Assembly (NCBI GenBank): GCA_027575805.1 | Contig: JANBPU010000061.1 | Coordinates: 1 to 64,000, forward strand | Reading direction: 5' to 3' | Length of the DNA stretch: 64,000 bases | From: Mycoemilia scoparia | Lineage: Eukaryota > Kickxellomycota > Kickxellomycetes > Kickxellales > Kickxellaceae | Part shown: piece after piece, positions 1-10,930 of the stretch | Layout: every line of letters begins with the position of its first letter | Position numbering within the stretch: the first letter of the stretch is position 1 | Position numbers and translations under genes: made by a program | The notes under the pieces: model-generated | Databases searched by the model: none | What the model saw: only the letters and a program-made list of their open reading frames with translations | What the model was told of the DNA's origin: nothing

Positions 1-1198
1 CCGCCATCGGGTAACATCCGCCAGCGGGCCGTCGCCATGATGCCCTATTGTCGATGTCGGGTGCCAAACTACCCGAGTGTATGCCTATTTAGCCAACTAA
101 ATTGTACAAAATTCCCATCAAATATTAATCTATATCATGAACCCCTTCAAATTTTTCATGCAAAACACATGGTATCCCCTTAATCCAACATTCAGATGCT
201 ATTGGTCACGATTTGGATCGGACTCTTTTAAAAATGGTCTTTGATGAGTAACTTATCCTATCGGATCGCATCAGTAAGCGTTTCCAGGCTCACATTGATC
301 TCTGCTTGATATCATGCGCCCGAATCCATCCCTTTAAATTCCTATATTCACTCAACGATTCCACATAATCTTATAGAAAATCACACCACGCGATAAGATC
401 TCTTGTATCTACACTAATCCTGATGTCATAACCCAATAAGTGTTATCATAAGGGCGATATTAGTATAAGCACGACACTGACTAAATGATTATCAAATTAC
501 TCAATAACCTTAGTCTCACCCCTACTTCAATGCTGATACTCGGATTCCTATGGACACTAACATATCAATCCAATCAGTTTGTTAAATTCCTGAATGTTAT
601 CTTACCAATTTTAAAGATATGTAAGATCGACTTTAATATCAACCACCACCTTATCTCAATATCAAACAAGATAAAACATTATAAATGCACAATAAAATGT
701 TTCAAAAGGTTTGGTGCATTATCGATGGATTAGTTAGATGGCAGTACTCGGCAATGCAAAGACATAATAGCAAGGTAAAAAAAGCATTTAGAAAAAGGGC
801 ATCTTGTCATCATAAAAACATGACAAATATACTAAATTGAATACGCTCACAGATATCTGACAAGGTACTCAAACAATGAATACTGCTAGAAAAGAACGCC
901 TAGTGTGCATACTTTATAAGGTATTCAAATAGGACTCATAAAAACAAATGTTTTGTTATTAGTCACAAGCAATATCTTACCAACTATATGTGTAGTAATT
1001 TTTGAAGGGTGACTTTTGGTGGCCGATGGTTATAGGGGCAATCATAGCCAAATGTATATCCAGTTTTACTAGTAAACATTTACCCTTCAAAAATAATCCC
1101 CCACATGATAAACAAACAATAATTTAAACGCAATTTATTTTGATTTGTTTTTAACATACCGAATAACATAAAAGAGAAAGCTTATGTTGTTTAATTCA
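1..1198. other. Left-edge spacer, no gene seen
   Basis: The first ~95 bases are clearly more GC-rich than the AT-rich DNA that follows and could be the end of an element or gene lying to the left, but no recognisable protein is readable in any frame. The rest is AT-rich with frequent stops. A MITE-like copy lies near its right end. The only ORF of any length here (about 80 codons near 485) has no family features and is probably chance. Confidence 0.5.
989..1105 (+). mobile_element. MITE family A, copy 1
   Basis: Short inverted-repeat element. The left end reads TGTGTAGTAATTTTTGAAGG and the right end is its imperfect inverse, ending ACCCTTCAAAAATAATC and CCACA. The interior has the family signature AGGGGCAATCATAGCCAAAT. 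The left flank is TA; the right flank is TGATA, so the target-site duplication is not perfect. It has no coding capacity and is probably mobilised in trans by a Tc1/mariner- or pogo-like transposase. Confidence 0.75.
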
Positions 1199-1522
1199 TT
1201 ACTTGTTTGTGTAATTAACAATTGCTTCAAGCAATATATCATTCTCTATGCGTAGTCTTCGTTCTTTTGATTTCGACAAGGTCAGTTGGTCTTCTAAAGC
1301 ACGGATTTCCTCCTTGATGTAAGCTATCTCGGCTTCTAGTAGAATGGCCTGTTTTTGGTAAGTCATATCGGATGTATTTAGCCTGCCACTATTGAGAGAT
1401 GACCGTGCATCGTTATCTATATCGAAGCTTTCTGTGCCTTTTTTCGTCTGGTGGGACCTTTTGGAATGGGCATTTCTGGAAGGCTCTTTTATAGGCGTTC
1501 TTGATGTCGAGTGTGCAGACAT
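1199..1522 (-). CDS. Small coiled-coil protein, uncharacterised
   Basis: A 107-residue intronless ORF with an ATG start. The N-terminal ~50 residues are Ser/Lys/Arg-rich and probably disordered. Residues ~55-100 form a heptad-like helix rich in Leu, Ile, Glu and Arg (for example LLEAEIAYIKEEIRALEDQL), typical of a dimeric coiled coil. It resembles a short bZIP-like or kinetochore/transport-adaptor subunit, but no basic DNA-binding region or family signature is recognisable. No close neighbours give context. It could be one exon of a longer gene. Confidence rests on the non-random heptad pattern in an otherwise AT-rich, stop-rich region. Confidence 0.5.
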   Translation of the reverse strand: MSAHSTSRTPIKEPSRNAHSKRSHQTKKGTESFDIDNDARSSLNSGRLNTSDMTYQKQAILLEAEIAYIKEEIRALEDQLTLSKSKERRLRIENDILLEAIVNYTNK

Positions 1523-1734
1523 TTGTGAAGTGTTGTTGGATATGGTCTATGGACTTTTATTAAACTATACGCAGCCGAATTGTATTTTCTGGAGTTAGAT
1601 ACCAAAGGCAAACACAAATTTACAATTATTATCCCTATGTATATGTATCGATCAATAAGTGTGATTCAAACTGTGTGAATTGTTAAGAATAGGCAATAGA
1701 ACTACAAATCAATTATGGTCATACTAATTTGAAT

Positions 1735-1760
1735 TATATATATATATATATATATATATT
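1735..1760. repeat. TA dinucleotide microsatellite
   Basis: Uninterrupted alternating TA run in intergenic DNA. Confidence 0.9.
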
Positions 1761-3638
1761 GTGCGCCATTAATTTAACGACAGTCCTATCTGTTAATTTA
1801 TGGGAGATCTTGGCCATATCTTTTGGGTCAGTGCTTTAGGGTTTTTTTGTAAACAAATTTCTAATGCATGTGCTGTACTGCTGCCTCCTTAGAAGGATAG
1901 AAACGCCTAACCAATAAATGGTTTGGAATATTTTGGCCGGGAGCATGTACAACAATAGATCACTGTGGAGCAATGTTTGTCATGAATACAAATGTTAGAG
2001 AAAATGATTAAAGCATGATCTCGCATTGTTGTTCAAGTAACAACATGTATAATGGCCTAAATTTAATTAAAAAAGAACAGGGATGGGAAAATAGCAGCTG
2101 AGCAACCTTAATAGAAAAAACTTTTGATGTTCTTCTCTTGTATAATGGGGCAAAAAGAGGGACTGGAGCAGCCATCACAGGATCTTGGTCGTCAATATAC
2201 AGTGTAAGATGTGTTTCGATATTTTGGCACGCTGGGAAGAAAGACAAGAAACACTTTCCCAAGATAATGTATATTAATGAGGGGTTGTGTGTGTGTGTTC
2301 AAAAAGCTTAACCACAGAAAGGCGCTTAAGTCATTGGCTTTGCACGGATGAAATTGATGCACAATATTTATTTTGGATCTACAGCATCATTAAAAACTTG
2401 TGTTAGTCACACAATCACTCCTGAAGTGTGAAGCAAGGCAGAACATATTGAAGCTGTCCAGTATCCACCACAGTTATATATGAATATCGACCATGTTTTG
2501 GGTAAGAGGCTTCTCTTCGGCAATTTACACACACATACTGGGTTAATTACAGAATTATAGGACCAAGTGAGGAAGGAAGCTGTGGAACATTAGGATTACT
2601 AGAAACCATGGCTTGAATAAAGGCAAGCTCCGAGTGACAATAAAAGCAATTTATTCGCATTATTGTGTATTTTTGATATGCAATATAAATTAGGGAGTTG
2701 GAATTTTCTGTCTGGCACGCTGCCTACTAATACCCAATTATGAGATGAGAGTTAGGCGTATCTTTAATGTCAGGCTGGAATATGGCACGCAGCAGAAACC
2801 TATATTTGCATGGACTATGAAGCATTACATTTGTTTGTTTTTACAGGCCCTTAAAGTAGCATGGGTGGCTTTGTGTCGTATTGCTGGTCAAAAGCACTCG
2901 ACAGACCATCTGGGAGTGGACCCTTATTAGCGGTTGCAAATCCTGTCCAAGCTTCAGTAAGTTTGCAACATGATTATCATATCAATTGTATTGAACATCA
3001 AAGCCACATGGCTATATGTTTAGCGTTTGCCAAGATGAAATACTATTTATAGTTTAGTGAAGGGGCAAATCTTTGTGGCCCATCTAAAGAGGACGTGTTC
3101 TTGTTTGGTATTATCCATTGCGGGGAAAAGAGGGATGTAAACATTTGTGCTACTGGGCCAGCCAGTATATGGAGATGTGGGTTGATCAGGCTTTACATCC
3201 AACCAGCTCGAGACGGAATCCAGGCGTGGATAAAGAGAGGGGAGGATGACAAAGACAAATAATATATTCAGCTAATAAAAAACATACGCCGGACAAATGG
3301 ACGGGTATGCAGCACTCAGCAAATATCATGTATCTAATAGATGGCTGCATGAGAGCATAGTACAGACAGACAAATGCCTCTAGGGAGCAGTTGCTGTGAC
3401 GTGGCTGGCAGGTGGGACCAGTGAGACAGGGCAGGACATGGCTTGAGTATGGACAGCGCAATAGCCAGCCTGGCAGATCCTGTGTTCCGAAATTCTAGTT
3501 TTGAGCAAAGACAGGCGCTGTGTGTAGTCAGGCCCACATGTGTTTTGGTGGGCGTAGATGTCATTAATATACGCACGAACATATTAGGGCCAATTATAAA
3601 TCTGTGCGCAAGCACTAAGTAAATGCTTCGTAGTCGTA

Positions 3639-3753
3639 TGGGAGATAATTTTGAAGAGTACCTTTTTGTTGCCAGCGATTATGGAGGCAGTCGCAGCCAA
3701 ATGTGTGATCACCATCTGTTAGCAAACCGCTGCCCTTCAAAAACAACTACCCA
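3639..3753 (+). mobile_element. MITE family A, copy 2
   Basis: TA-flanked on both sides: it begins TA|TGGGAGATAATTTTGAAG and ends CCTTCAAAAACAACTACCCA|TA. The interior shares the family's GCGATTAT, CAGTCGCAGCCAAATG and GTTAGCAAAC segments. About 115 bp, non-coding. Confidence 0.8.
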
Positions 3754-5160
3754 TATGGAAGCGGGAATGCCAGCTTGGTAGCTAAACACCGCAAGCTGCG
3801 CTGCCAGGGCTGTAGGAAGGGCATGTTTGTTCTGAGGTTAATGCACCCCATTGTCAAATGGCCCAGCATGCCCTCCAGTAGGCGTGCGGGACAGGGCTCC
3901 CAGCCAGATGCCGGGTGGGAGCAATGAATGGCAGGCAGCAGGGATGGAACCATTATTGCCTTGCCAGAGTTTGTGGGACAAGGGCTTCCAATAAATTGGC
4001 TAAAGGAAAAAGTGAGTTAGCCACAACCGCTTGTTTGTGTGCACTGAGAAACATGGCTGCACGATAGCACCACGCCAATAATTCAAATTAATGCAGGTGA
4101 GTGGTAAACATTTATTGCACACTGTTGCTAACTATCCGAGACTGTGGTTGTAAATGGTTGGTATGCACAAAGGCCTGGGATGAAGCCACGGCCTCAAGCC
4201 CATCCTTCTAGCACAATGCCTCCCGATTTCCTGGCCATTCGAGCTTTTGTGCCCGCTTCTGCTTTCAACATTGAAGATCAAATATTGATCTTGGTGTTCC
4301 AGCACAGCAGATCTAACCAGTGCCGACCAGCACGAGGGTGCTTTACTTTGCTGGCCCATCTAGCCTGCTGGCCTGAGTCTCCCTGGCGCCTGCCATCTTG
4401 CTCATGGTGCCCACTTGGCCTTGCCGCACTGACTGCACTGGGCAGGGAATCCCTTGCGTCATGGAGGCTCTTCAAAACCCTCATTGGTAACAAGCACAGC
4501 AGAAGCGGCCGCAACAGGACGGGGAACAGAGGGTGGCCGCTGCGATAGTGCCAGCGTTGAGGAAAGCCAAGACGCACCACATGCCAGCTTCCACAACAAC
4601 AAACTCTGCCTCCTGTCCGCTGTACCCTTGGATTCATTGAATCATTTTTGAAAGTGGGGCATGCTGTTCCTCTTGCACACAAATTCGACACAAACAGCAC
4701 CACATGTGTTCTAAAGTTAACATTGACATACACACGCACACGCGCACCAGCAGCCGCCAGGACTGTAGTATGCGTATCCCAGTGCCCGAACCGGAGGAAA
4801 GGAGGGGGCGAGCGGGCTTGCGAGAGGTTAACGTGGCTGAATCGAGAGTAGGCCTGGGTGGTGGGTAGCAGGGCATTACAATAGGCCTTGGATCTAATAG
4901 CATCTTCTTGCTGCAAAGGCAATGTTTCTAAATCTGAACAGCATCTCCGCTCCCAGGTTGTATGGAAGCTAGCACCTTGCCTAAAAGAAGAGTGGGGTAT
5001 GGTGGATGAGGGAGGCGGGCCCACAGAAAGGCACATCAACGCAGCAGGGGCATTGTTTTCCACCTCGCCTTAGCTCACCTTCTCCGGAGCCAAAGATACC
5101 CCCGCACAATTAGGTCTGGAAAAGGCATGTATGTTTGCGTATAATTAATGTAGAAGGCCT

Positions 5161-5218
5161 AGCAGCAGCAGCAGCAGCGGCGGCGGCGGCAACAACAAAA
5201 ACAACAATAATAACAGCG
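5161..5218. repeat. Compound triplet repeat (AGC/CGG/AAC/AAT)
   Basis: Six AGC units run into CGG/GGC units, then CAA-rich and AAT units. In one frame this would encode Gln/Ser/Ala/Asn-type homopolymers, but stops close by and no surrounding ORF support coding. It is about 800 bp upstream of the zinc-finger gene. Confidence 0.85.
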
Positions 5219-6026
5219 ACGAGGGGTGTATGGCTTAAGGGATACGAGCGATATAGCATTTTAGAGTTTTGCTAGAGATGGGGTGGGTTGTAGTGGTAAG
5301 GTCTGCGCCGCCAGGGGTGGTGGCTGGGTGAGCTAGAAAAAAAGCCAGCTCACTCTGCTCTGGGGCAATATTAATGTGCTAGAATTGCCTGTCAATGTAA
5401 ATGACCGTCATTAATGGCTACTATACATGGCCTCTGCTCCCACTCATTTCCTTACCTTGGTTACCACCCCCATCTGAGCCAACGGCGGCCACTGACCCCC
5501 CTCCCCATTAATGAGCTCTGTGGTGGTTGTGTGCCTCTTGGCTTGCTCTGTACCCAGTTTTGCAATACATGCGTGCAGGAGCTCACACTCTGAAGTTTTA
5601 GCATCTTCTATGTTGCTATGGTGGATATTGCAACATCCAGTTCTATATAAGATTCCATTCATTCCTTGACCTTTTCGTAACATCAGAAAATACCCTCTAG
5701 CCTACCATCTCCTTCACCCAAATTTGCTCAACGTCTAATCTACAGACACGCCCGTACACACCATATATCTCTATTTCTCTTTCACCACAGACTCGGATTC
5801 TGGCTTATACTGCACGGCCATCCTAAACCGCCATCACCATCACCTAGCACATTTGGCTCTACAAAGCTTTCCAGCCCAAACTTATACCTCTCTTTACCAC
5901 CCATATTTCTACTCTAATCTTAACTGCTGAAGATCGGGATCCTCGCAGTCATTTTAGACCCCTTACCGTTACTACTGCAAAGGGCTTTTTCGAATACCGG
6001 CTACACATAGAAAGCATTTCCTCGTC

Positions 6027-7301
6027 ATGGATATCCTGGAAATAATTGAAGTAAACCAGAGCCATCTTGGCAAGAAGCGCAGTAACATTTGCTCCAGCTG
6101 CAACAAAAGCTTCAGCAGGCTCTCTGATCTTAGACGCCACGAGCGCATCCATACCGGCGACAAGTAAGTATGGTTCTTCATGTACTCGGCATCATCATAC
6201 TGCCCAACGGACATATGGTACCCATACGCATTTTCTTGGAATGATTGCAAACTTACACGGCTCGTATATTATCATAATTTTAATAGGCCCTACGTCTGCC
6301 ACTTCCAAGGCTGTGGCAAGGGCTTCGTCCAAAAGTCTGCCCTTACAGTCCACATCCGTACACATACTGGCGAAAAGCCTCATGTGTGTAACATCCCTGG
6401 CTGTGGAAAAAGATTCAGCGACTCTTCTTCTCTGGCACGCCATCGCCACATTCATCTTGGGAAGCGCTCCTATGTCTGCCACTACCCCAACTGCAACAAG
6501 AGGTATTCGCGCAAAAATATTTTTTCGCAGCACTTGAGGGAGCACGCAGAGGGCGCAGACTTCCACTTGAAGACAGAAGAGCATGCCACTATGACTTCCA
6601 ACTCTTCATCACCCCCCTCCAAAAACAGCACACCTTCTATACCCTCGACACCACTTATCAACTCATCCTTTCGTTCAGCATCAGGGACATTCAACCCAAG
6701 TACCACAACCTCTTCTCCAACACCAACAAAGGGAAATGGCGCTCACACTGGCTTTTTGAAGGGCCACCATGCTCAAGAACATCCAAGAAGGACCAGCTCG
6801 AGCTCCCATATTGCCGACTTTGCCATCTATACCCCAGAATCCCAAGTTGGAACTTTTTACACTGAGTGCAATGGTGTGCTTGCTACAGCACCTCCACCCC
6901 AGTTATTGTCAACAGCAAGACTGCCAGAGAGCAATAGCACAACATTCACCATGCATTCATACAGGCCTGAGCATCCGATCACCTCAGCATTCCATCCCGT
7001 TAAGCAAGAACAGCAATATAGACAGCAGTCTTCGCTTGATCATTTTATACAAAGCAGTGGTACTGGACTCGTAGCTCGCCACGGCCGCAAACATGTGCCC
7101 AGACTAAGTCTTTCAAGCAGACAAAGCAGCCTCAACAACGATTTGGACGATATACCCGAACTTGTCCCAGACAACTCTCCTCTAGGAGTTTCACACGGTC
7201 AATACTTTTCGATGGGCAACTTTTCAACACAAAAGATTCCAGTAGCTGCTGCTATCCACACGGCTACTCCCCACAATTCATATGGCTTCCGACCATATTA
7301 A
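6027..7301 (+). CDS. C2H2 zinc-finger transcription factor (four fingers)
   Basis: Probable DNA-binding transcription factor. Two exons, 6027-6163 and 6287-7301, with a 123-bp GTAAGT...TAG intron; 383 residues. The splice restores the finger linker HTGDKPYVC, which strongly supports the model. Four tandem C2H2 fingers occupy about residues 21-140: finger 1 CSSC...HERIH, finger 2 CHFQGC...HIRTH, finger 3 CNIPGC...HRHIH, finger 4 CHYPNC...HLREH. Canonical TGEKP-type linkers are present. Fingers 2-4 have the longer C-X4-C spacing common in fungal and GLI/ZIC-like proteins. The C-terminal ~240 residues are Ser/Thr/Pro-rich and low complexity, as in activation or regulatory regions. The ATG follows an in-frame stop at 5955. 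Target genes cannot be inferred; I do not recognise an ortholog by name. Confidence 0.85.
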
Positions 7302-8092
7302 AAACACCATCACATAACCGCCACTCCAATCAAGCATCACTGCATCCTTGAGTCATAATATACAAGCGCAACAAAGAACCGCCTAGCTGGCTAGTCGGAA
7401 TGTTTGTCTGGCACAGCCTCATTGATGTATTCGCAACGCACTACACATACTATTTATTAATATAAAACTGAGAATGCAGATTGTGTTTGCTTTTGGACGT
7501 CTTCACCAAGGCGCGCTCTCCCTCTCGCCAACACCTTCTGCACTTCGCAAAACAATAGCTACTCAGCAACACTTTACACACATGCGAACCGCCAATAACT
7601 ACAGAAAACCCCACTATATGTATATATAAAAGCCTAGCCATTTTTAAACGCTTCCTGGTGAAGCACACATTTCTATATATTACCTTATAAATAAACCGAC
7701 AATCTTTTATCTGAATTTGCATATCTGAGTTCATTACAATATCAAGAGATTTATCATCCGATCATGGGTGTTGAACCAGCATTTAAACACACAGCAGGTT
7801 CGTCATCAAAAGAAGGCTCCCAAACACACATGTGCCACGCATCCTTATAAGGTGCATTGTATTTGCAGTAATAAAGGATGAGGTGGGGAAATTTGATGTT
7901 TTGGAAGACTCGTCTCATTGTGCATGTTATACTACAATCAACTTGGTGCGAATCGTTGTATTATCCAAATCCAAAGACAATCCCTTTGTCAATTTCCAGT
8001 CAGAGACAATGTGTACATTGATAAAGGCTGCTTGGATATACACAGATAGACTCACCACTTTTTACTAGAATAGAATATAAGCGGGAGAGGTA

Positions 8093-8196
8093 TGGATGAT
8101 AATTTTTGAAGGGGGAATATTCATAGGGGCAATCACAGCCAAATGGATGTCCAGTTTTACTAGTAAACTTTCACCCTTCAAAAAAATTATTGCCCG
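8093..8196 (+). mobile_element. MITE family A, copy 3
   Basis: TA on both sides. Left terminus TGGATGATAATTTTTGAAGG, right terminus CCCTTCAAAAAAATTATTGC. Its interior AGGGGCAATCACAGCCAAAT and TTTTACTAGTAAAC closely match copy 1, so the two are a recent pair within the window. Confidence 0.85.
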
Positions 8197-8699
8197 TATG
8201 GAGCCATGTCGATTTTATCTAGTATTATAAAAACACTGGACCCAGATATTAAATGCCCTAGAAATTTCTTTGCATTCAGAAAAAAGAACCAATAGTAAAA
8301 TGGTGTTTGTGGTGGACATGGGGTAAATTAATAAAATCCTTGGCTTTAGTAACTCTGAATCAGGAGCAATGGTAGTTTTACATGTCCACATGCCCTTCTT
8401 TTGAGATTTTATAATTATTGGAAGGACATTGGATGTTTTAAGAGAACGCTTTCAGTGGCATACAGTTAAAGCCTTTGCTTTATATCTATCTCGTAATTTA
8501 AATACAAGCATGTGCGTTATGGTTGGTATTTATCGTGTATATCATATGAGTTGTTGTTTTTACATGTGGTATACAGCTTCCTTCCTAGGAGTAATAAACA
8601 GCTTAATCATCATTATGAGTGATTATTTTTACTAGTAGGCTAGTTTCAACTTGCATACTATTGACCAGCCTATACTATCATGTATAGCCTGTTTTTAGC

Positions 8700-8811
8700 C
8701 CTTTAAAACAATCTCCCATTTATTAGTAAACTATCACCCATTTGGCTGCGATTGCACCTTTGATCGTTGGTCACCAAAAGGTGCTAGCTACCCTTCAAAA
8801 ATAATGATCCA
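8700..8811 (-). mobile_element. MITE family A, copy 4 (reverse, left end altered)
   Basis: Reverse orientation: the right end reads CCCTTCAAAAATAATGATCC then A|TA, and the interior contains the complement of the family's GGCTGTGATTGCCCC and GGTGGCCAACGATTAT segments. The left end carries CCCTTTAAAACAATCTCCCA rather than the expected inverted terminus, as if the end of a second copy had been fused on. The left boundary is approximate. Confidence 0.65.
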
Positions 8812-10490
8812 TATCCAAGTATAACATACAAAGACCATTGTCTCGGCGGATTCAGCTCGTAACTGTCTGTGTAATTCGCCCGCTAGTGTTCAATAGGAAT
8901 TTTGTTCTACCAAATTTGGCCTAATAGGACATGTATGATGACATATAAAGTTTGAGCTATATTTTTGGTGACCTGGTCTACACAGAGAGCTCTGATTTGT
9001 ACCAATGATTCTAAAATATAGCCAGTATCAAACATGTATCCAAATCTTACATAGAATGCCTAACCGTAGAATTATATAAACCCTAATATGTTAGTGCCCA
9101 CTAAGAGCACAAGCCATATTACACATACTCACATACTTATATATACGCCTGCTTGTAGTGTATACAAACATCGGAACATGGCTGAGAAGAGAAGCCGGAT
9201 GGCTTTATTTAGAGTCCAAATAAAAGCATGTCTTGTCACTTGAAAATGCGACAAGCAAAGTGATGCCATTTTGGTTTTGGGCCCAATTATACACAAAGCG
9301 TGAATGGTTGTCAAGAAAAGGCGCCATAATTGCACCAAGACAACCAAATGCTCTTCAAGACCGTAGAAGCGAGTGGTGAGTGTTTGCAACTGATCACCGG
9401 GCACTGATACAACAATAGAGCAATGGCTGCCGCTCCAATGCAAGTATTAGCCACCTTTGTTCGCTTACCCATTGCGGCTTTCAAAAAATAATAAATCAAT
9501 GTGCGAGATGAAAGTATGCTGTAGACCGCTTTTCAGCAAGTTTTCTTTCAATGGCATTGATGGGGAGATGTGCATTGTAGTAGTGATAGTAGTGGCTGGA
9601 AGAATAATACTTGTATCTGGTATAAAAGGCGATAGGTAGACTTTAATGGATGTTCTGTACAAACAAGACCTGGAGACAGCCTTTAGGCATCATCTACAGA
9701 CCTAAGGGCGGACTTGTAAACAGAATGGTCATCAATCAGCACACATCCATTCGTCTCTGCCAAAATATCCTTGTAGAAGTGCTGGGCCATGCTCTTATAA
9801 TAGAGAGCCAGTACTACCAGAGAGCACCATTATTGATCCAATGCCGGATGGTGTGTTTGTCTGTATGTTCAATTACCACATTTGATCAGAATAAAAAAGC
9901 TCTCACAATAGACATACGTACACATATAGGCTCGAATGCAAATGGACAATTGCTTATGTGCTCAGTGTAGTGACCAGCTCCCTATAGATCAAAGTTAACT
10001 GTAAACCATATTGCTAGAACAAAATGTCTAATAATGAAATAGTGTAGAGGCAATGAGAGACCAATCCATAATTGGTGCACACTAATTGCTTTGCCATTTT
10101 GGTTTGTTTTTGATCAGGTTAGCTTTCAAATAGAGAAGGATCAATTACCTTTTTTGCTTCGAGTAAACAAATAAATAATAGAAGAATAATACATGGACCA
10201 ATGTACCACACATAGCTCTCCCTTCTTTTTGATACTACCAAGACTTGGCCCTTACGAATGTGGGAAAACAATCCGTCCTGCCTGTGCTTTTTGTGTTTTA
10301 TATTTAGAAAAGAAGTGAGCCAAAGTAAGGGGGGACTATCACCATTTTTGTCTCGCACCTGCCTTTGTGGGAAGAACCGTGGCTATGGGGTCTTTGCCTC
10401 ATATTTGTTTTTTTACGGCTGACTCCATCACACAGCCTATAGCCTTGGCACATTTACATATGTGAAGTTTTCACTAGTAGGCGAATCTAT

Positions 10491-10595
10491 GTTGGGCAGC
10501 AGACCTCATCAGATTCTGGCCCAATCATGAGCCATTCGATATGCGGCTACTCCTGGGGGTCCACCATTTTGCCCACAAAGCCTTGAGAACTTTGA
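10491..10595. repeat. Dispersed repeat C, copy 1
   Basis: Shares an extended similar block with 54032-54138: both contain CTCA(T/C)CAGATT(C/T)TGGCCCAA, then a GCCATT motif and ACTCCT(A/G)GG followed by CCC-rich sequence and CCTTG. No terminal repeats or coding capacity are evident, so the element type is unknown. Confidence 0.6.
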
Positions 10596-10871
10596 CCATA
10601 TAGATAGTTACATACGTAAAAAATATATTTGTGTGGGTACACTACTTTTGGCATGTAAATAGAATTGGGATTCATAGCAAATACTCCCTCTGTAGATCAC
10701 GGGGAGAAAGACAGGGAGCCCGCAAGAACACTTCTACTACCCAGCCCTTTCTAACAAGCGTAGTCTCAGCTGATATGTCTTATTACAGGAACAATGAATA
10801 ACCATTGTCCATAGTTTGGTAATTTTTCAGCAACCACAGCCATGCTCGTGCCTGTTTTGTCTTTTCTCACT

Positions 10872-10930
10872 ACGGCAGGCACTCTCCATCAAAAGGGAAC
10901 AGACTGGTGCACTTTTAGTGAAGACGCTAC
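10872..10930 (+). repeat. Dispersed repeat B, fragment
   Basis: Contains CTCTCCATCAAAAGGGAACA followed by GACTGGTGCAC, matching the left part of the copies at 23.8, 25.1 and 57.9 kb. The right part is not recognisable. Confidence 0.55.

Larger units (their letters stand above)
1523..6026. other. 4.5 kb gene-free spacer
   Basis: I see no convincing gene. It contains a TA microsatellite (~1735-1760), a MITE copy (3639-3753), a markedly more GC-rich block (~3.8-5.3 kb) and a compound triplet repeat (5161-5218). The last ~330 bases are pyrimidine-rich (many CT/CA runs) and probably form the promoter and 5' leader of the zinc-finger gene. Overlapping ORFs on both strands in the GC-rich block, the largest 261 codons at 4278-5063, look like chance: unrelated compositions, no domain, and equally long ORFs on the opposite strand. 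Confidence 0.5.

Noticed and set aside
4278..5063. 261-codon minus-strand ORF in the GC-rich block
   Set aside because: Composition is Cys/Arg/Leu/His-rich with no domain, opposite-strand ORFs of similar quality overlap it, and the block lacks splice-consistent extensions. GC-rich DNA produces such ORFs by chance.
9650..9970. 106-codon plus-strand ORF in the gene desert
   Set aside because: No recognisable motif and no neighbouring exons; similar-length ORFs occur on the other strand.
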